From Bacteroidota bacterium (GTDB taxonomy: Bacteria; Bacteroidota; Bacteroidia; B-17B0; Aurantibacillaceae), in assembly GCA_947450025.1 (NCBI GenBank), contig CANFTW010000015.1, positions 1 to 64,000 on the forward strand: a DNA stretch of 64,000 bases, in the 5' to 3' direction. Made by a program: the position numbers and the translations under genes. Of this stretch, positions 62,201 through 64,000 are shown in pieces (within the stretch, counting starts at the first letter, position 1; each line of letters starts with the position of its first letter). Under the pieces are notes generated by a model. It was given only the letters and a program-made list of their open reading frames with translations, did not search any database and had not been told where the DNA came from.

Positions 62201-64000
62201 TTGATATTCAAAATACAGAACATTTATCTTCTATTCAATCTTTTACAACTGACCCAGTTTGGGGTGGTATTTATTGGGGCGTTGGATTGGTGGGGCAAGC
62301 CGGTTATGGTTTAAACGGTGTGTTTGCAACCAATGCCAGAGATGTAATGCGAGTAAATAATAACACATTTAATAACAATTACTATCCTGTTACAGCTAAT
62401 TACACAGTTGCTCCAAGTAGTACTAATACGATGAGCATTGCTCAAAATACCATAAACACCTCAAATGTAAATGGTGTCAGAGAAGGAGTTACATTTAATT
62501 CGGCACTAACGTTTACACCTACCCTAAATAATATGCGCATAGCAGCTAATACTTTTAGTAATGTAAGCATTGGAGTTAAAGTAACCGCTACTAGCGTTGG
62601 ATTACGTATTAGTAACAATACATTTACTATACACCCTTCTGGAACAAACCCTAAGGGAATTTATATAACTGGTAGTAATGCTGTAACCGCAGATAATAAT
62701 ACAATTTACGGTTCATTAACTAGTACTAATCTTGCGACGTGGAATGTAAACCACCATGGTATATTGTGTGAAAACAGCCCTGGTTGTAAAATTAAATGTA
62801 ACACTATTACACAAACGGGTGTTGGTGTGGAGTATAAAGGTGGTAACTCTAGCCCTGGTGACGGTTTATTAAAAAATAATTTTGTTTATCCAATGCGCCG
62901 TGGTTTGGTATTAAGCAACGGAGGTATTGTAGGTATGCAAGGCAGTAATACGGGCACTGTAACTGGGGCTAGTGCTAACCTTTGGACAGGCGCTTGGCCA
63001 GCTGCTAATAATGCTGACCCTAACCAAACCTATGTGGGTGGGCCGTTAGGTGGGACAATACCAAGCATATCTGCAAATAGTCCTTTATGGGTGCGCTCAA
63101 CCGAAGTACCTTTCGATAATGGATGGGCAGCACCATCAAGTCCTGTTCATTTATACAACTTTGCAACAACAACATTTACAACAGCTGTTAATGATTATAC
63201 CTCATGCCCAACAATATTAACTTCAGGCTTAAAAGTAAGTGCTGGTGGTAGTAGTATAGAGGATAGAGATGAAGATTTTGTGCGCTACATTAACACTATA
63301 TTACCAAGTACCAATGCAGGATACACGCCACAAGATAAATTTTTATTAAAGCAATTTATGTTTGATGATTTAACTCAAACACCTAGTAGTAATGTCACTT
63401 TAGTTAATTTTTACAATCAACAGCAAAATACAGCAATTAATGCTTATGCTGATATTGATAGTTTATTAGCAAATGGTAACTTAAATTTAGCAAGCACTAA
63501 AAATAGTTCTGCATCAACTACTAATGATATCACTCAAACACAAAATGCCTATAATATATTATACATCAATGGCATTCAATCAAATACTGATTTAGATAAC
63601 TTAGCAGCCATTGCCAATTTATGTCCACAACAGTATGGTAATGCAGTTTACGAAGCCAGAGCATTACTGCAAAGCATTACTTTTTTAAGTAAAGATTATA
63701 ACGATAGTTGTTACACCAACAAGCTAACGGCACGAATGGGTTATGATGATGAAGCAAAAAGTGTTAGTGTTGCAGAAGGTGTACAAGCGCGTTTATACCC
63801 AAATCCTAATAATGGTAGTTTTATGTTGGCGTATGATTTAAAAAATAATACAGATGCTACAGTAACTATTGTTGATATTGCAGGTAAATTAGTATTTAAA
63901 GGCTCTATTGATAAGTTAGATAATATCACAAATATTAGTACGAATAACTTAAACAATGGTATTTATTTTATACAAATTAGTCATGATAAAACCTTGTTAT
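59236..64000 (+). CDS. Giant T9SS-secreted surface protein with Ig-like repeats (3' end outside window)
   Basis: An open frame of 1588 codons runs from the ATG at 59236 to the right edge. A signal peptide (about 1-26, ending TNLAQ) is followed by a beta-sandwich pre-peptidase-like domain (about 28-130) and a PKD-like segment. Five Ig-like repeats come next (about 250-610) with Cys landmarks near residues 259, 329, 401, 473 and 548, each beginning like SICSGNTATLTASGASAYTW. A long region with right-handed beta-helix character (about 730-1250) and a helical segment follow. A type A sorting domain starts at about 1518 (ARLYPNPNNGSFMLAYDLKN) and is nearly complete at the edge (GIYFIQISHDKTLL). 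Probable adhesin or matrix protein. Confidence 0.85.
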   Translation, partial: MKIHKNRLLTCLLLIGLGLTKTNLAQTGVDCVNAITVTQTYTQSLSVLGAEKWYKFTATSEILNLNVNELYNNVNVSKVELYSGNCATLNLITKDSLTTPNDSIKTIVSNTLTVSSVYYIKLSFLNTNTQSNYTLSINQTVLIPLCTFCTADYNTGVNYACYQGCAGNAPTINICIGTPICITWDCNQTNGSTQTFSFSNGDPPVIVGSGYQCGVYTPSTVGNVDVIAAALVDTQCDGILLHLNVIGTPTIFVNSKTICTGQSATLTATGSTSYTWSTNQTTNPIVVSPTVTTAYTVSTSNSCGTSTAVALVTVVNPPILTVTPSQTICAGQTKTLTASGASTYTWSTGANTSSIAITPSITTTYTVTGANTSGCVSTKTVTIYVAPNFTLTATASPTVICAGNSTTLTASGATSYTWSPGALNSASVVVSPTITTTYTVAGNNGGCTNTKTLTILVNPKPTVTITASSATVCAGSTVTLSATAGLSTYSWFPCSSGCNTNTLVYTAVAGSNTYSINVTGTNGCTNTAVKTITAVASPTLSVNSASICSGNTATLTASGASAYTWTPGAATGSMVVVSPTVTTNYTVTGINVNGCTSSAISSVFVSSNPPAPFSILTNPPSPVIANGTGTNTIILSTSITNTTGLTFSWLPSGAPTATTNFNLSQPEIISLTVNNTLCGGSTTQSICVNYVANTCSNTALPVLNNYTLTSPTQIANGSYFVTGTLTLAWSWDDPNINSASLDNKSFLMSTGSKVVIPPTAKVRIGLTKFYSCSGMWQGIELQSNATNAAQIALGGVETRIEDAYKAISCTNPLSRIIMQSGVVFNKNYIDVDISFSTNSGSAFDLNYTPPINYLSESSATSPGSNLKCSSYYAPTVKSRSYAGIKTNNVGVLNYNTPTLPANYSVVKNKDYGFYFTNTNANVNNVNFNNAVGIAYSYALNFVPKPAGVGIYSENSGYLNVKPAITPTIGATTTFSNMGYSIITNNTYTVDIQNTEHLSSIQSFTTDPVWGGIYWGVGLVGQAGYGLNGVFATNARDVMRVNNNTFNNNYYPVTANYTVAPSSTNTMSIAQNTINTSNVNGVREGVTFNSALTFTPTLNNMRIAANTFSNVSIGVKVTATSVGLRISNNTFTIHPSGTNPKGIYITGSNAVTADNNTIYGSLTSTNLATWNVNHHGILCENSPGCKIKCNTITQTGVGVEYKGGNSSPGDGLLKNNFVYPMRRGLVLSNGGIVGMQGSNTGTVTGASANLWTGAWPAANNADPNQTYVGGPLGGTIPSISANSPLWVRSTEVPFDNGWAAPSSPVHLYNFATTTFTTAVNDYTSCPTILTSGLKVSAGGSSIEDRDEDFVRYINTILPSTNAGYTPQDKFLLKQFMFDDLTQTPSSNVTLVNFYNQQQNTAINAYADIDSLLANGNLNLASTKNSSASTTNDITQTQNAYNILYINGIQSNTDLDNLAAIANLCPQQYGNAVYEARALLQSITFLSKDYNDSCYTNKLTARMGYDDEAKSVSVAEGVQARLYPNPNNGSFMLAYDLKNNTDATVTIVDIAGKLVFKGSIDKLDNITNISTNNLNNGIYFIQISHDKTLL

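Overview
The window is AT-rich chromosomal DNA from a member of the Bacteroidota, probably a Flavobacteriales-like lineage; genus and species cannot be fixed from the sequence alone. The evidence is the type IX secretion system (T9SS) parts and cargo (PorZ, a PorE-like protein, five proteins with C-terminal sorting domains), the porZ-recO and lptE-TPR-secG gene pairs, a TonB receptor with an N-terminal carboxypeptidase-regulatory domain, and -7 boxes of the form TAnnTTTG.

Positions 1-6330 are an accessory island. They hold a partial gene, an SPFH/SHOCT 'virion core protein'-like gene, a 78-codon gene, a zinc-ribbon/TPR/membrane protein, two lipoproteins, a small membrane protein and a large serine recombinase. 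The recombinase frame runs through the terminator of a minus-strand tRNA-Arg(CCG) and ends inside that tRNA, so this looks like the tRNA-proximal end of an integrated element whose other end lies outside the window.

Positions 6480-29860 are mostly core envelope and housekeeping genes: porZ-recO, terC, a PadR/PspC pair, a T9SS cargo protein, a TonB receptor, a cation/proton antiporter, a lone histidine kinase, a beta-propeller protein, an LpxL-like acyltransferase, a PorE-like protein lacking an OmpA domain, a DUF5686 protein, an M16 peptidase and lptE-TPR-secG. Positions 29900-40970 are a surface-polysaccharide locus: two multi-membrane GT39-like transferases, two GT2 transferases and a UDP-sugar-epimerase-like protein, then a CDP-3,6-dideoxyhexose pathway (rfbF, rfbG, rfbH) preceded by a 3,5-epimerase-like and a reductase-like gene. 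That set resembles CDP-ascarylose synthesis but lacks the E3 reductase.

Positions 41000-51230 return to core genes: a LamG T9SS cargo protein, aroQ and xerD (divergent, with unusual starts), DUF72, a Y-family polymerase, a glycerolipid acyltransferase, an HI0933-type flavoprotein, a LolC/E-type permease, a NamZ-like muramidase and tRNA-Ser(GGA). From 51230 to about 55000 is a small accessory island beside tRNA-Ser with no visible integrase, four unfamiliar minus-strand genes, a frame-broken gene and a repeat-bearing non-coding stretch. The last 9 kb encode three T9SS-type surface proteins: a 345-residue protein, a 987-residue adhesin-like protein that carries a phage-type S74 intramolecular chaperone before its sorting domain, and a giant protein (at least 1588 residues) with five Ig-like repeats that runs off the right edge.

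The most unusual observations are the two tRNA-linked islands (including the SPFH/zinc-ribbon cassette), the S74-plus-T9SS fusion, the incomplete CDP-dideoxyhexose pathway, and the non-ATG starts at lptE and xerD. I found no CRISPR array, no rRNA and no insertion sequence.
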